DNA of 64,000 bases from Zingiber officinale (GCF_018446385.1 NC_055996.1:17037317-17101316); one strand, 5' to 3'. Shown: positions 38,640 to 50,869, counted from the stretch's first letter. Numbers and translations: made by a program. Notes: generated by a model not told the origin, from the sequence alone.

Positions 38640-39950
38640 CAGAAGCTTCAAATTTACTGTAGAACCTGTCTTTGGATCCTCCATTAAAGTCTAAAGATAA
38701 TGTTGAAGCCAACAAGCAGGTGATAGTTCTATTCATTTTAAGTTTTTCTTGCAGAAACTATGTCTGGATGTTATAGCTGGTGTTAATAAATAATTATTTT
38801 GAAATTTAGGTTTCTCCCATCCATATTGAAACGAGTAATGCCGATGCGTCAAAGGTATTAGTTTTCTTCAGAGTGTTTGCCTGTTCCATGAATGGTGGCA
38901 ACTATTATGTACCCGCTTGTTATGCACCCCCAACCTATTTCTATGGAGGTGGTAAATTATACTTAATATTACTTAGCTATTGCACTTATTTGCTATCTTT
39001 TTGTTCCTATCTATATGATTGTTATTTGTGTTGCATTCTTCAGGATATGATCATGCTTTCAAAGAGTGGAATGGTTACTCCACATGCATGAATCAAGATG
39101 GCATGCAGGTGTGACATATAACTTACACTAAAATATGCACAATGTTTATCTACTTCATAACTGATATGTGCAAATGTTGTAAATCAAATTAGCTTGTTCA
39201 TAAACATTAGTATGTTCTCCTAACTTTGCATATTATATTTTGTCTAGATTTTTAGAATCATCTTTGGAGTCATCCTCTGTGAGACAGTTTTTTTAAGCTC
39301 TTCCATAGAGCTATTTTGGATGCTATGCTTGTTAGAGAGAAAAAAAATGCTTCTCGTATGTAATCATTTAGAGTAACTTGGTTCTTCTATTTCCATTGCG
39401 CTTCACTAATCAAATTATTTTTCTCATGTATTGGAAGCGAGTTAAGTTCTCACTATTTATGCTCGAGCTAGTAGTAAAGCAAACATGTCCTGTTGCTGTT
39501 AGACACTAAGTGTGTTTGTCTTCATGCATTATAAATAAATGTTTCCATATTGGTAATAGGGAGTCTATGGAGACATGTATCAAGGTTACGAATATCTTGT
39601 ATATAGTGCTTATTCTTCTAATGGGACAGTAGCTTCATCAATGGGATATGATAGAAAAGTTTATGACCAGCAGCAACATCAATATCCACTTCCCCTTTTC
39701 TAGACACATCAGAAAACTAGTTCAAGTCATTAGGGAGACCCTTTTGTCTCTGTTGCCTCTAACCAGCTCTCAATCCTAGTAGATACACATACAAATGGTG
39801 ATATCACTGAAAATACAAATAATGGGCTAGGAACCATGAGGTCTATGGCCACCAAAATTTACAAAATGCCTCATAAGGGATGGAGGTTCTCAAGACTCTT
39901 GGTATAGTTATGATGAAATTGGGTCAACTAAAGTATGGTATGATTATCTA
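38640..39950 (+). pseudogene. Captured ECT/YTHDF (m6A reader) N-terminal fragment
   Basis: Spliced pieces with GT-AG edges lie at about 38640-38719, 38810-38854, 38872-38948, 39044-39108 and 39560-39703. They read as the low-complexity Tyr/Gly-rich N-terminal region of plant ECT proteins: YFYGG, YDHAFKEWNGYS, then GVYGDMYQGYEYLVYSAYSS and YDRKVYDQQQHQYPLP. A stop follows at 39701-39703, and recognisable but broken sequence (VDTHTNGDITENTNNG) continues to about 39950. One exon junction (38854/38872) is out of frame. The YTH RNA-binding domain itself is absent. In active ECTs this region drives condensation and recruits partners. Here it is cargo of CACTA-1 and is not a working reader. Confidence 0.72.
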
Positions 39951-40164
39951 CTAATATGTACATTTCTTATTGAATTATTATGATAATTTGATTATCAATA
40001 TGATGCATTATTAATGAATTAAGTCTACTTTATGAGATTTCAAATTTTCTATTATTCATAGGCATTTAGTTCAGATCAAGTGACCTTTCTTTATCTTCTT
40101 CTTACAGGTGGAGTTTAAACGGTCCACTTCGATCTAAGTATAATGCAAACATGGCAAGGATAAA

Positions 40165-40685
40165 GAAGATGAAGAATTAGGAGAATTAAGAAGCAATTTT
40201 TTATTACTCTTCTAGTGTTGTACATGGCAAAAGTAGTTCGAATGATCCAACTTTTCAAAATTGGATATCAGGATTAGGATGTTGTGTTACTCTTCTAGGA
40301 TTAGGATGTTGTGTTGCTCTACCTTTGTTTTAATAATATCATTAGTTATCATTTTGTTGGTCGCTTATGAAATTTCTTCATAATGTTGTAAATATTATTT
40401 TTGAATATTAGAAACTTGTATATTGAAGACGAAGGATTAGGAGAATTAAGAAGCAGTTTTTTATTACTCTTCTAGTGTTGTACATGGCAAAAGTAGTAAT
40501 TGAATGATCCAACTCTTCAAAATTGGATATCAGGATTACGATGTTGTGTTACTCTTCTAGGATTAGGATATTGTGTTGCTCTACCTTTGTTTTAATAATA
40601 TTGTTAGTTGTCACTTTGTTGATTGCTTATGAAATTTCTTCATAATGCTGCAAATATTATTTTTGAATATTAGAAACTTGTATAT
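40165..40685 (+). repeat. Tandem duplication, 260-bp unit, two copies
   Basis: GGAGAATTAAGAAGCA starts at 40180 and again at 40440, and the match continues to AATATTAGAAACTTGTATAT in both. It lies in the 3' half of CACTA-1. A 26-bp unit with GATTAGGATGTTGTGTT is also repeated inside the copies. Confidence 0.8.
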
Positions 40686-41063
40686 TAAATTTTATTTTCA
40701 AATTTAGTATTTTAAATGATTTATAATATTAGAAAATTATATATTAAATTTTAATATATTTTTTATTTTTATTAAAAAAAGATAATGATTTTTCATCATT
40801 GTTATAGGCAGTTTAAAACTGTTATTGAATGTCTTGTTATTAAAGGCACACGCTCAAAGACAACAGTGAAAAACTATTATCTTTGAAGGAAAAGATAACA
40901 ATTTTTCACTATTGTAAAATTGTTGTCATACCTTCAAAGATAACGGTTAAAAATTATTGTCTTTAACCATCTCCTTTAACAACACGACATTTAACAACAG
41001 TTCTAAAGGGGCTACGACAAAAGTGAAAAACTATTGTTGTTAGGATCTTTTTTTCTTATAGTG

Positions 41064-41292
41064 ATTGTAACAGGACTTCCACTATCCTCAACAATCTTTA
41101 GATGCTTTGGGAACTTTCTAAACTAGATAGCTTTTTGCACATCAGCTGTATGAATCACACAGGTTCAATTATCGACAAGGCTACACAAGCACAACCATAT
41201 AGCTTCTATTATCGACAAGGCTATATAAGCCAAGCCACACAACTTTCATTGTCAACAAGGCTCTATAAGCCTGCTTTTTGCTATTCCATGAA
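41064..41292 (-). pseudogene. Outer Copia RNase H, middle piece, with internal tandem repeats
   Basis: On the minus strand the right part continues the outer RNase H (KIVEDSGSPVTI, just before the YCDN box that CACTA-1 interrupts). About 41163-41280 holds three diverged copies of a unit of about 45 bp with ATCGACAAGGCTAT. They replace or expand the coding sequence there. Confidence 0.55.
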
Positions 41293-43276
41293 TGTTAGTT
41301 AGAGCCCTAGAGCCAATCATTTTTGATGATTGTATGGACTCATGTATATCATATTCTTGTATATTAATAAAGGCATTTGTTTGGTTATTATACTTATTTG
41401 TATTAGTGCCAAATAGACTAAGTATAATAGCGTCCTTGAGTAGAAGGTTCATACCTATATCAATCGATTAGTTGAATCGACAGTGAGATGATATAGGGAA
41501 CACTACTCTAAATCATTCCTAGTCGAGTATTAACATTCAGGGACAATGTTAATGCAATAAGACTAGCATGTAGGTCAGTTCGATGACTTGATCTCACAAG
41601 TCATGGATATAGAGATATCAAGCTGACACATGGGTATATATTGGAGAATGTATACTGAATGACCCGCCATGAGAAAGTATCATGGATCGTTATATGAGTG
41701 TCATATACTTTCTCATGTGGCTATTAGTATGACTATTAGTCCTTGGACCTGAAGTCACCATGGATCCCTACATAAGGAGTTATGTACTTTGGTTTCGTCA
41801 AACGTCACCCGTAACTGGGTGGACTATAAAGGTGATTACTGGGTATGTAACGAATTATGCAGAGGGATGTGAGTGATGTAGATGGGATCTATCCCTCCCA
41901 TATGACGGGAGCGACATCGCTATTCTTGATAGAGTGAGACCACTAAGTGCATGACCATGCCCAAATGAGTCAACATTAGATGTTGAGCTCATTTGATCGA
42001 GTGAGTCTACTTGGAGTTCAAGATTTAGATTGATTAGAGGATGACACGGTCTATGCCTCACATTGATCAATCTAGATGTCTAGGATAGAAGGACAATGTC
42101 ATATATTTTGTGAGGAGTCACAATTGGTAGTCACAAGGTGATGTCGGATCTCGACATTCTTGTAACTTGGGTAATAATGATGTGTTGCTAGATACCGCTC
42201 ATTACTTATACTCCTAAATGGGTTTAGGGCATTGCCAACGTTACAAGAACCTATAGGGTCACACACTAAGAACAATTAGATGGAGATTTGGTTCATATGA
42301 TGAACCAAGAGGATTAGATTCATTTGATGAATCATATTGGATTAAGAGTAATCCAAATTGGGCTAATTGAGTTGGACTTAAGTTGATTCATGTATTTAAT
42401 GAGTCTAATTTAGATTATGACTCATTAAATCAACTTAATTTAATGAATTAGATTCATTATATTAAGTTGGCTTGAATCATATGGTTGGATTAGATCAACC
42501 ATGAGAGAGATTTGATCAAGTTTGACTTGATTTGAGAGGAAGAGAAAAAGTCATGTTTGACTTGACTTTTTGTCACATCACTAGTGAGTTGGCAAGATGT
42601 GGACCAATAGGATTGCTCCACATCATCAATGTGTGCCACCTCATGGAGGTTACAAGCCTCCATAGCATTTAATGTGGCCGACCCACATTAAATGAGGAGG
42701 TTACACTTGTTGCCATGTCATTTAGTGAGGTGGCAAGATGTGGACCAATAGTGTTGATCCACATCATCCTAGAGTGCCACCTCATGGGGGTTACAACTCT
42801 TAATGGTCTCCACATTAATTGGAATTAATGTGGAGAGTTACACCTCCAAGATGTGGCCGGCCACTCTAGTGGGGAATGAAAATATTCATTTTTCATTCAA
42901 GTGTGATTAAGTCATCTTCTTCCTCTAGAGCTCTCTCTTCTCCCTCTCCTCCTCTCTTGGCCGAACAAGACAAGGTGCTAGCACACCTTTGTTTGGTCTT
43001 CTCCATCAAGGATTGTTCGTGTGGATACTTCTAGAAGACCGTACACTTGACGGTCTAGAGATCCGGCACCTTGGACGAGCGGGAACGCGAAGGGCTTCGC
43101 TACAAGGGTAATGATCTTAACTTTAGTGTAGATCTAAAGTTTTTACAAACTCGTACAAGAAAAAGGTTTTTCGAAAAGTTTTGTTTACGAATCTTTGCAC
43201 GAGATCCATGGCTTTTGGGTGACTCGGGGTTTCCGCGACGCGAAAAAGCGGTTTTCGCGGCCCGATGAACTCAACA
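41293..43276 (+). repeat. 5' LTR of the + strand Copia
   Basis: 1984 bp, from TGTTAGTTAGAGCCC to ATGAACTCAACA. It includes GGCCGGCC near 42855. Confidence 0.93.
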
Positions 43277-44962
43277 GTGGTATCAGAGCCACGTGCAAAG
43301 ACTTGTACGAGTTCGTTTGTATTTTTATGAAAAATATACCTTCTGTGATTTTCTGTAAAAATTGAGTTTTTAGAGTTTTTATGAGTAATTTTTCCGTAGA
43401 AGCGAAGCACAAGTGTCTCGGCACTTGTAGGCTTCGGCTACCAGAAAGTTTTCTTTTAAACGGCTTCGTTTTGTCCCAAATCCGTTTGGGACAGCGGGGT
43501 CGGGTGCCATTAGATCGCAAAGGAGCAACTCACGATGGTTAGATCGTGGGTAGGGGCATTGCCCCTAACCCCGCAAGGGAATTTGCTCCGCGATTGCACC
43601 CGAAATCTCTAAAAACGAACCCACCGGGAAGATTTTTTCGAAACGACAATGTCTCGACCCAAATCGTTTTGGGACAGCGGGTTTAGGCGCTGTTGGATCG
43701 CAAAGGAACCCTCGCGATGGTTAGATCGCGGGTAGGGGCGCTGCCCCTGGGCCCCGCAAGGGGATCCGTTCCGCGATTGCGCCCGAAACCGCTAAACGGG
43801 ACCGCCGGGAAATTTTACTTATAAAAATTGTAAAAATTATTTTTAAAATTACAGAAAAATTATAAAAATATATAATTTTGAATTATATATTAATTTGTGA
43901 TAGTCATGACCCAAAATACCCAATAAGATTGGATTTGTGTTGTAATTCATAATATGGCCTGCGTATGATTGTGTGTGCTGTATTTTTATTTTTTCCCACG
44001 GCTTGCGCGTCGTGTCTTTCTCTTATTCTGGTTGTAAATTAGATTTAGACTCGAATGTAACTCGAGTTTCAAATTGTAATGTACAAATTGGAGCGGTGGA
44101 GGGTCCACACGAGACGGAGTTCCGAGGCGGGCACGAGCAACACAAGGTGGTCAAAGGGAGGAGCTTGGAGAAGCTGTTGACCCTAGGTTGACCAATCGAT
44201 CTTCTCATTGGCTTGAGAAGATCGTAGTAGGGCCATGACTAAATCACAAATAGATTAATTAATTAATTGTTATGTATCTGATGCATGTTTAATAATTAAT
44301 TAATTAATTAGTGTCTTAACGATTAGATTAGATCTAAGTCGTGCACATGATGCACCATTGCGATTAGATTAGATCTAAGTCGTGCACAAGATGCATCCTT
44401 CTCGATTAGATTAGATCTAGATCGAATCAACTCTAAATGCCTAACCGTGCCGTGATACCTATCACTACCTCGATCACATGTATTGTTGAATCTGCCAAAG
44501 CAGAGCAATACATATTATCTTGGTAGGGTACGGAGGGACAATCTTGGTCCCGCCTATCAACGCATGGGTGAATACAAACTCAATTAGATTGAGTATTCCT
44601 AGTTACTCGGTTGGATCGAGTCAACTATATGCATTATTCCAACGGTTGGAAAAGATAGGTCAAAATCACATCTATATTAACTCTCGGGCGTATTAGCTAA
44701 AGCTAACTCGAGTTTTAATATAAATGCAGATATTGATTCTATAAACAAGAGTTGCATAGAGATGTAATTGGTAATCGTTACCTACCGATCATACTAAGCC
44801 TTGGGCGTATTAGCCAAAGCTAACTCAAGGGTTAGTATGATGTGGATCTTGTCCCACAAGAATTATATAATTCAGTGGGAGCATCATTTAATTAAAGGCC
44901 TAATTAAATGATTTTAAAAGAATATGATATTTATTTCTGCAAATTTTTTGTTGTAGATAACC
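43277..44962 (+). promoter_or_regulatory. Copia leader: PBS, GC-rich tandem repeat, structured RNA region
   Basis: The leader runs from the PBS to the gag ATG at 44963. A 183-bp unit is present twice (about 43476-43841; ACAGCGG at 43491 and 43674). Each unit has small palindromes such as CCCAAATCCGTTTGGG and AGGGGCGCTGCCCCT. A 42-bp unit with GATTAGATTAGATCTA occurs three times from 44321. Two related hairpins lie at 44673-44722 and 44790-44839. Retroelement leaders hold packaging and dimerisation signals, so this is where such signals would be expected. The function is inferred only. Confidence 0.6.
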
Positions 44963-45377
44963 ATGATGTCGAATACGAACTCTTTCTCCCTGCGTTCTGT
45001 CCTTGAGAAGGACAAGCTCAACGGAGCAAATTTCCTGGACTGGTACAGGAACCTGAGAATAGTTCTCACTCAAGAACGTAAACTGTACGTTCTGGAGCAG
45101 CCCATTCCGGAGGCTCCTCCTGCCACTGCCACGCGAGCAGACCGAGATGCTTACAAGAAGCATCAAGACGACGCATTAGATGTGTCCTGTCTAATGCTCG
45201 CAACTATGAACTCTGAGCTTCAGAAGCAACATGAGTTGATGGGTGCTTATGACATGGTTGCACATCTTCGTCAACTATATCAAGGACAAGCAGGGCACTG
45301 GAAGAAGAACTTCACAGAATACCTGGAAGATCTTAAGAAGAAGAGAAATAAGATTTCTACTTCAGGTATTAGAAGTC
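44963..45377 (+). pseudogene. Copia gag, internally deleted
   Basis: It starts MMSNTNSFSLRSVLEKDKL with the usual Copia gag block NGANFLDWYRNLR. It runs to LRQLYQGQAGHWKKNF, where the mid-gag to zinc-knuckle region is missing. Only GHWKKNFTEYLEDLKKKR remains, without the first cysteines. The frame shifts near 45370 before the protease. The protein would be a truncated capsid without nucleic-acid binding. Confidence 0.8.
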
Positions 45378-46532
45378 AACCTCTCTATTTCTTCGTCGTG
45401 GGTATTAGATACCGGATGTGCTTCGCACATTTGTACTAATGTACAAGCACTGAGAAATAGCAGAGCATTGACAAAGGGCGAGATAGACCTACGAGTAGGC
45501 AATGAAGCACGGGTTGCTGCTGTTGCTGTAGGGACTTATTTTCTATCTCTGCCCTCTGGGCTTGTACTAGAGTTAGACAATTGTTGTTATGTGCCTGCAT
45601 TGACTAAGAACATTATATCAGTTTCTTGTTTGGACAAGAAAGGATTTTCGTTTATAATAAAGAACAAATGTTGTTCTGTCTATTTAAACGATATGTTCTA
45701 TTGTAGTGCACCTCTAATGAACGGACTCTATATTCTAGATCTTGAGAGCCCTATCTATAACGTTAGTACCAAGAGGTTCAAATCGAACGATATGAACCAC
45801 ACCTATCTCTGGCACTGTCGCTTAGGTCATATAAATGACAAGCGCTTATCCCAGCTCCATAAGGATGGTTTGCTGGACTCATTTGATTTTGAATCATATG
45901 AGATATGCGAGTCATGCCTACGAGGCAAGATGACTAAGACTCCCTTTAGTGGGCACAGCGAGAGAGCGACTGATTTGTTAGGACTCATACATAGTGATGT
46001 ATGTGGCCCTTTCAATGTTGCTGCTAGAGGCGGTTATAGATACTTCATCACATTTACTGATGACTTCAGTAGATATGGTTATGTGTATTTGATGACACAT
46101 AAGTCTGAATCCTTTGAAAAGTTCAAAGAATTCAAGAATGAAGTACAGAACCAGCTTGGCAAGAGTATTAAGATACTTCGATCTGACCGAGGTGGAGAAT
46201 ACCTTAGCCATGAGTTTCGTGACTACCTAGCTGAGTGTGGGATTCTATCCCAACTCACTCCTCTTGGAACACCACAGTGGAATGGTGTATCCGAAAGGAG
46301 GAATCATACCCTATTAGATATGGTACGATCTATGATGAGTCACACAGATCTTCCGACATATCTATGGGGATATGCTCTAGACACGGCAGCTTTCATTCTC
46401 AACCGAGTTCCATCCAAGGCCATGATAAAGACACCATATAGGATATGGACTGGGAGAGATGCCCAGGTGTCTTTCATGAGGATTTGGGGTTGTGAGGCTT
46501 ACGTACGACGTCAAGTCTCAGACAAATTATGA
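45378..46532 (+). pseudogene. Copia protease and integrase
   Basis: The protease motif LDTGCASH begins near 45405. The integrase follows with its zinc-binding HCRLGH...CESC motif and then the catalytic core (HSDVCGPF, TDDFSRYGYVYL, SDRGGEY, GTPQWNGVSERRN). The frame stays open from the protease to YRIWTGRDAQVSFMRIWGC and stops at 46530-46532 (TGA after VSDKL). This half looks close to functional, but it is cut off from RT by stops and shifts in 46533-47050. Confidence 0.88.
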
Positions 46533-48428
46533 CCCAAATCCGACAAGTGCTATTTCATTGCAAGGAAACTAAGGGATATTACTTCTACATTCCAGTCAGA
46601 ACAAGGTAGTTGTGGCAAAGACTGGGTCTTTCTAGAAAGGGACTTTATTTCTAGAAAGACTAGTGGGAGTGCTTCGATCTTGAAGAAGTTCAAGATGCGA
46701 ACAATAGCACTGATGCCTCGATGGAAGTTGAATGGAACCACAAAGTGTTGTGGATGATGTTGTTCCACAAAGAGTTGAGGAATAACAACCAGTTCAAGTA
46801 GACATACCTCTTCGCAGTCCGATAGGGCGTCGTCAGCCCAAGAGATACTCATTTCTCTTGTCGACCATGATGACGTTGTGCTCAGAGGATGAGCCTACCA
46901 CCTATCGAAGCTGTGATGAGACGATCCCGAGAAATGGCTAGAAGTCATGAGATCCGAAATGAATTCCATGTACACCAACCAAGTATGGACTTTGGTTGAT
47001 CCACAAGGGTAAAACCCATTAGGTGTAAGTGGGTCTTTAAGAGAAAGACCGATGGATGGACTTATCTATAAGGGTCGCTTGGTAGCTAAAGGTTTTAAGC
47101 AAATTCATGGTATTGACTATGATGAAACCTTTTCTCCAGTAGCGATGTTTAAGTCTATTCGGATCATGCTTGCTATTGCAGCCTACCATGACTATGAGAT
47201 ATGGCAGATGGATGTCAAAACCGCGTTTCTGAATGGAAACCTACTCGAGGATGTGTACATGACACAACCTGAGGGTTTTGTAGATCCACAGCATACTAGC
47301 AGAGTATGCAAGCTGCATAGGTCCATTTATGGACTAAAGCAAGCTTCTCGGAGCTGGAATCTTCGATTCGATGATGCAATCAAACAGTTTGGTTTCTTCA
47401 AGAACGAAGATGAGCCTTATGTCTACAAGAAGGTTGTAGGGGATATAGTTGTCTTCCTCATATTGTATGTGGATGACATACTACTCATTGGGAAGGGCAT
47501 CCCTATGCTTCAGTCGACACGGCTAGGGAGTTGCTTCTCAATGAAGGACTTAGTGAGGCATCCCGCATTTTAGGGATTCGATCTATAGAGATAGATCTAA
47601 GAGATTGCTTGCCTAAGTCGAGTACATACATCGACAAGGTACTCCTTCGGTTTGCCATGCGAAACTCCAAGAGGATTTCTGCCGATGTCACATGGCATGA
47701 GTCTTCAAGACTCAAGGTCCCTCTTCTAGAGAGAGAGAGACCACATGGATCGGATCCCTTGCTCGTCCGTAGGATCGATCATACGCCATGCTATGTACTG
47801 ACCTAATGTCTCGTATGCTTTGAGCACGACGAGCAGATACCAGTCCGGTGAAAGTCACCGGATAGCGGTCAAGAATATTCTTAAGTACTTAAGAAGGACT
47901 AAAGAATATTTCTTGATATATGGAGGCAATGATGAGCTAACTGTAAAGGGTTACAGTGATGCCAGCTTCCAGACCGATCAGGATGATTACCGATCGCAGT
48001 CAGGGTTCGTGTTTTGCTTAAATGGTGGTGCTGTGAGCTGGAAGAGTTTGAAGCAGGACACAGTTACTAATTCTACAACAGAGGCCAAGTATATTGCTGC
48101 ATCAGAGGCAGCAAAGGAGGCAGTTTGGATCCGCAAGTTCATCACTGAACTTGGGGTGGTTCCTAGCATCGCTGACCCAGTTGAGCTCTATTGTGACAAC
48201 AATGGAGCTATAGCACAGGCAAAGGAACCTCGCTCACACCAGCGGACCAAGCACATACTACGGCGCTTCCATCTCATTCGAGAGATTATCGATAGAGGAG
48301 ATGTGAAGATTTGCAGAGTACCTACAGAGGCTAACATCGCAGATCCCTTGACCAAGGCTTTGGCACAGAGGAAGCATGATGGTCACACTAGGTCTTTAGG
48401 CCTTAGAGCCTATACTGATTGGCACTAG
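46533..48428 (+). pseudogene. Copia reverse transcriptase and RNase H, frameshifted
   Basis: The linker at 46533-47050 is broken. The RT at about 47052-47560 has GRLVAKGF, DYDETFSPV, WQMDVKTAFLNG, LKQASRSWN and the intact catalytic LYVDDILLIG. A shift follows near 47560, and 47560-47815 is damaged. RNase H at about 47850-48428 has GYSDASFQTDQDD, SGFVFCLNGGAVSWKS, TTEAKYIAASEAAKEAVWI, YCDNNGAI and IADPLTKAL, with a stop just before the PPT. Confidence 0.88.
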
Positions 48429-48442
48429 TGCTAGTGGGAGAT

Positions 48443-50444
48443 TGTTAGTTAGAGCCCTAGAGCCAATCATTTTGATGATTGTATGGACTCATGTATATCA
48501 TATTCTTGTATATTAATAAAGGCATTTGTTTGGTTATTATACTTATTTGTATTAGTGCCAAATAGACTAAGTATAATAGCGTCCTTGAGTAGAAGGTTCA
48601 TACCTATATCAATCGATTAGTTGAATCGATAGTGAGATGATATAGGGAACACTACTCTAAATCATTCCTAGTCGAGTATTAACATTCAGGCATAATGTTA
48701 ATGCAATAAGACTAGCATGTAGGTCATTCGATGACTTGATCTCACAAGTCGTGGATATAGAGATATCAGTTGACACATGGGTATACATTGGAGAATGTAT
48801 ATTGAATGACCCGCCACGAGAAAGTATCATGGATCGTTATATGAGTGTCATATACTTTCTCATGTGGCTATTAGTATGACTATTAGTCCTTGGACCTGAA
48901 GTCACCATGGATCCCTACATAAGGAGTTATGTACTTTGGTTTCGTCAAACGTCACCCGTAACTGGGTGGACTATAAAGGCGATTACTGGGTATGTAACGA
49001 ATTATGCAGAGGGATGTGAGTGATGTAGATGGGATCTATCCCTCCCATATGACGGGAGCGACATCGCTATTCTTGATAGAGTGAGACCACTAAGTGCATG
49101 ACCATGCCCAAATGAGTCAACATTAGATGTTGAGCTCATTTGATCGAGTGAGTCTACTTGGAGTTCAAGATTTAGATTGATTAGAGGATGACACGGTCTA
49201 TGCCTCACATTGATCAATCTAGATGTCTAGGATAGAAGGACAATGTCATATATTTTGTGAGGAGTCACAATTGGTAGTCACAAGGTAATGTCGGATCTCG
49301 ACATTCTTGTAACTTGGGTAGTAATGATGTGTTGCTAGATACCGCTCATTACTTATGCTCCTAAATGGGTTTAGGGCATTGCCAACGTTACAAGAACCTA
49401 TAGGGTCACATGCTAAGGACAATTAGATGGAGATTTGGTTCATATGATGAACCAAGAGGATTAGATTCATTTGATGAATCATATTGGATTAAGAGTAATC
49501 CAAATTGGGCTAATTGAGTTGGACTCAAGTTGATTCATGTATTTAATGAGTCTAATTTAGATTATGACTTATTAAATCAACTTAATTTAATGAATTAGAT
49601 TCATTATATTAAGTTGGCTTGAATCATATGGTTGGATTAGATCAACCATGAGAGAGATTTGATCAAGTTTGACTTGATTTGAGAGGAAGAGAAAAAGTCA
49701 TGTTTGACTTGACTTTTTGTCACATCACTAGTGAGTTGGCAAGATGTGGACCAATAGGATTGCTCCACATCATCAATGTGTGCCACCTCATGGAGGTTAC
49801 AAGCCTCCATAGCATTTAATGTGGTCGGCCCACATTAAATGAGGAGGTTACACTTGTTGCCATGTCATTTAGTGAGGTGGCAAGATGTGGACCAATAGTG
49901 TTGATCCACATCATCCTAGAGTGCCACCTCATGGGGGTTACAACTCTTAATGGTCTCCACATTAATTGGAATTAATGTGGGGAGTTAGACCTCCAAGATG
50001 TGGCCGGCCACTCTAGTGGGGAATGAAAATATTCATTTTTCATTCAAGTGTGATTAAGTCATCTTCTTCCTCTAGAGCTCTCTCTTCTCCCTCTCCTCCT
50101 CTCTTGGCCGAACAAGACAAGGTGCTAGCACACCTTTGCTTGGTCTTCTCCATCAAGGATTGTTTGTGTGGATACTTCTAGAGGACCGTACACTTGACGG
50201 TCTAGAGATCCGGCACCTTGGACGAGCGGGAACGGGAAGGGCTTCGCTACAAGGGTAATGATCTTAACTTTAGTGTAGATCTAAAGTTTTTACAAACTCG
50301 TACAAGAAAAAGGTTTTTCGAAAAGTTTTGTTTACGAATCTTTGCACGAGATCCATGGCTTTGGGTGACTCGGGGTTTCCGCGATGCGAAAAAGCGGTTT
50401 TCGCGACGCGAAAAAGCGGTTTTCGCGGCCCGATGAACTCAACA
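48443..50444 (+). repeat. 3' LTR of the + strand Copia
   Basis: 2002 bp. It differs from the 5' LTR by scattered substitutions and by an extra copy of a 22-bp unit (GACGCGAAAAAGCGGTTTTC) near 50405, which lengthens it. Confidence 0.93.
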
Positions 50445-50865
50445 ATGAAATGGTGCCACCATTTATTAAGAAGTCAGATGTGAATTTTCTATCATCTAAG
50501 TCTCTCTCTCAATTTACATCTGTATAGTCCTTCAAGCTCATCTTAGATCATTGGAAATAGATATAATAATATGTTATCCTTTTGAGGTATTTTAATATCC
50601 TCTTCACTCCTTTTTAATGTCTTAATCCTGGGTTTAACTGGAAATGCCAAACTAAGACAACAACATAGATTATATCAAGACGAGTATGCAACATAATGTA
50701 TATTAAACTACCAATAGCACTGACATATATTTTTTCTTCATTTTGACTATTTTTCAGGAGTCTTGTGATACAATGTTGCAATCTGACAGATTAAAGTGTT
50801 GTAGCATCTTAGTGATATAAGTCTGTTGAGACAAACCAAAAAACATTTTTGATCGATCTTTTATG
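50445..50865 (-). pseudogene. Outer Copia RT/RNase H piece
   Basis: On the minus strand, broken Copia sequence can be read: QQTYITKMLQHFN, then SLIYIMLHTRLDI, KGVKRILKYLK and, at the junction with the inserted Copia, NGGTIS. It is decayed by stops and shifts. The frame resumes at 41292 on the other side of the inserted Copia, so both pieces belong to one element. Confidence 0.7.
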
Positions 50866-50869
50866 AAAA

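Larger units (their letters stand above)
36215..41063 (+). mobile_element. CACTA-1: non-autonomous CACTA transposon carrying a host gene fragment
   Basis: The left end is CACTACAAGAAATTTGGG at 36215. The right end is TTTCTTATAGTG at 41063, its imperfect inverse. Subterminal regions (about 36270-36530 and 40780-41045) are full of short inverted units of the type RACAACNGTTTT-AAAACNGTTGTC, the usual transposase-binding arrays of CACTA elements. The 3-bp flanks are ACT and ATT, an imperfect TSD. It sits inside the RNase H box of the outer Copia. No transposase is present. It contains a TRIM and an ECT-like gene fragment, so it is a Pack-CACTA type. Confidence 0.82.
41293..50444 (+). mobile_element. 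Copia LTR retrotransposon, structurally complete, coding region broken
   Basis: The LTRs at 41293-43276 and 48443-50444 are nearly identical. ATGAA at 41288-41292 and 50445-50449 is a perfect TSD. The PBS GTGGTATCAGAGCCAC starts at 43277 and the PPT AGTGGGAGAT ends at 48442. Coding order is gag, protease, integrase, RT, RNase H, which is Copia. Frames are broken in several places and gag has lost part of its zinc knuckle, so it cannot move on its own. The near-identical LTRs say it arrived recently. It inserted into the RNase H region of the outer Copia, and that frame reads through cleanly if the insert and one TSD copy are ignored. Confidence 0.95.

Noticed and set aside
38135..38694. ORFs of 90 and 63 aa left of the ECT-like exons
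   Set aside because: Not similar to ECT coding sequence as I recall it. Most likely the 5' UTR and first intron of the captured gene or filler.
41102..41302. Short direct repeats at 41163-41280 as a CRISPR-like array
   Set aside because: Only three diverged copies without regular spacers, inside a Copia remnant in a plant nuclear genome.
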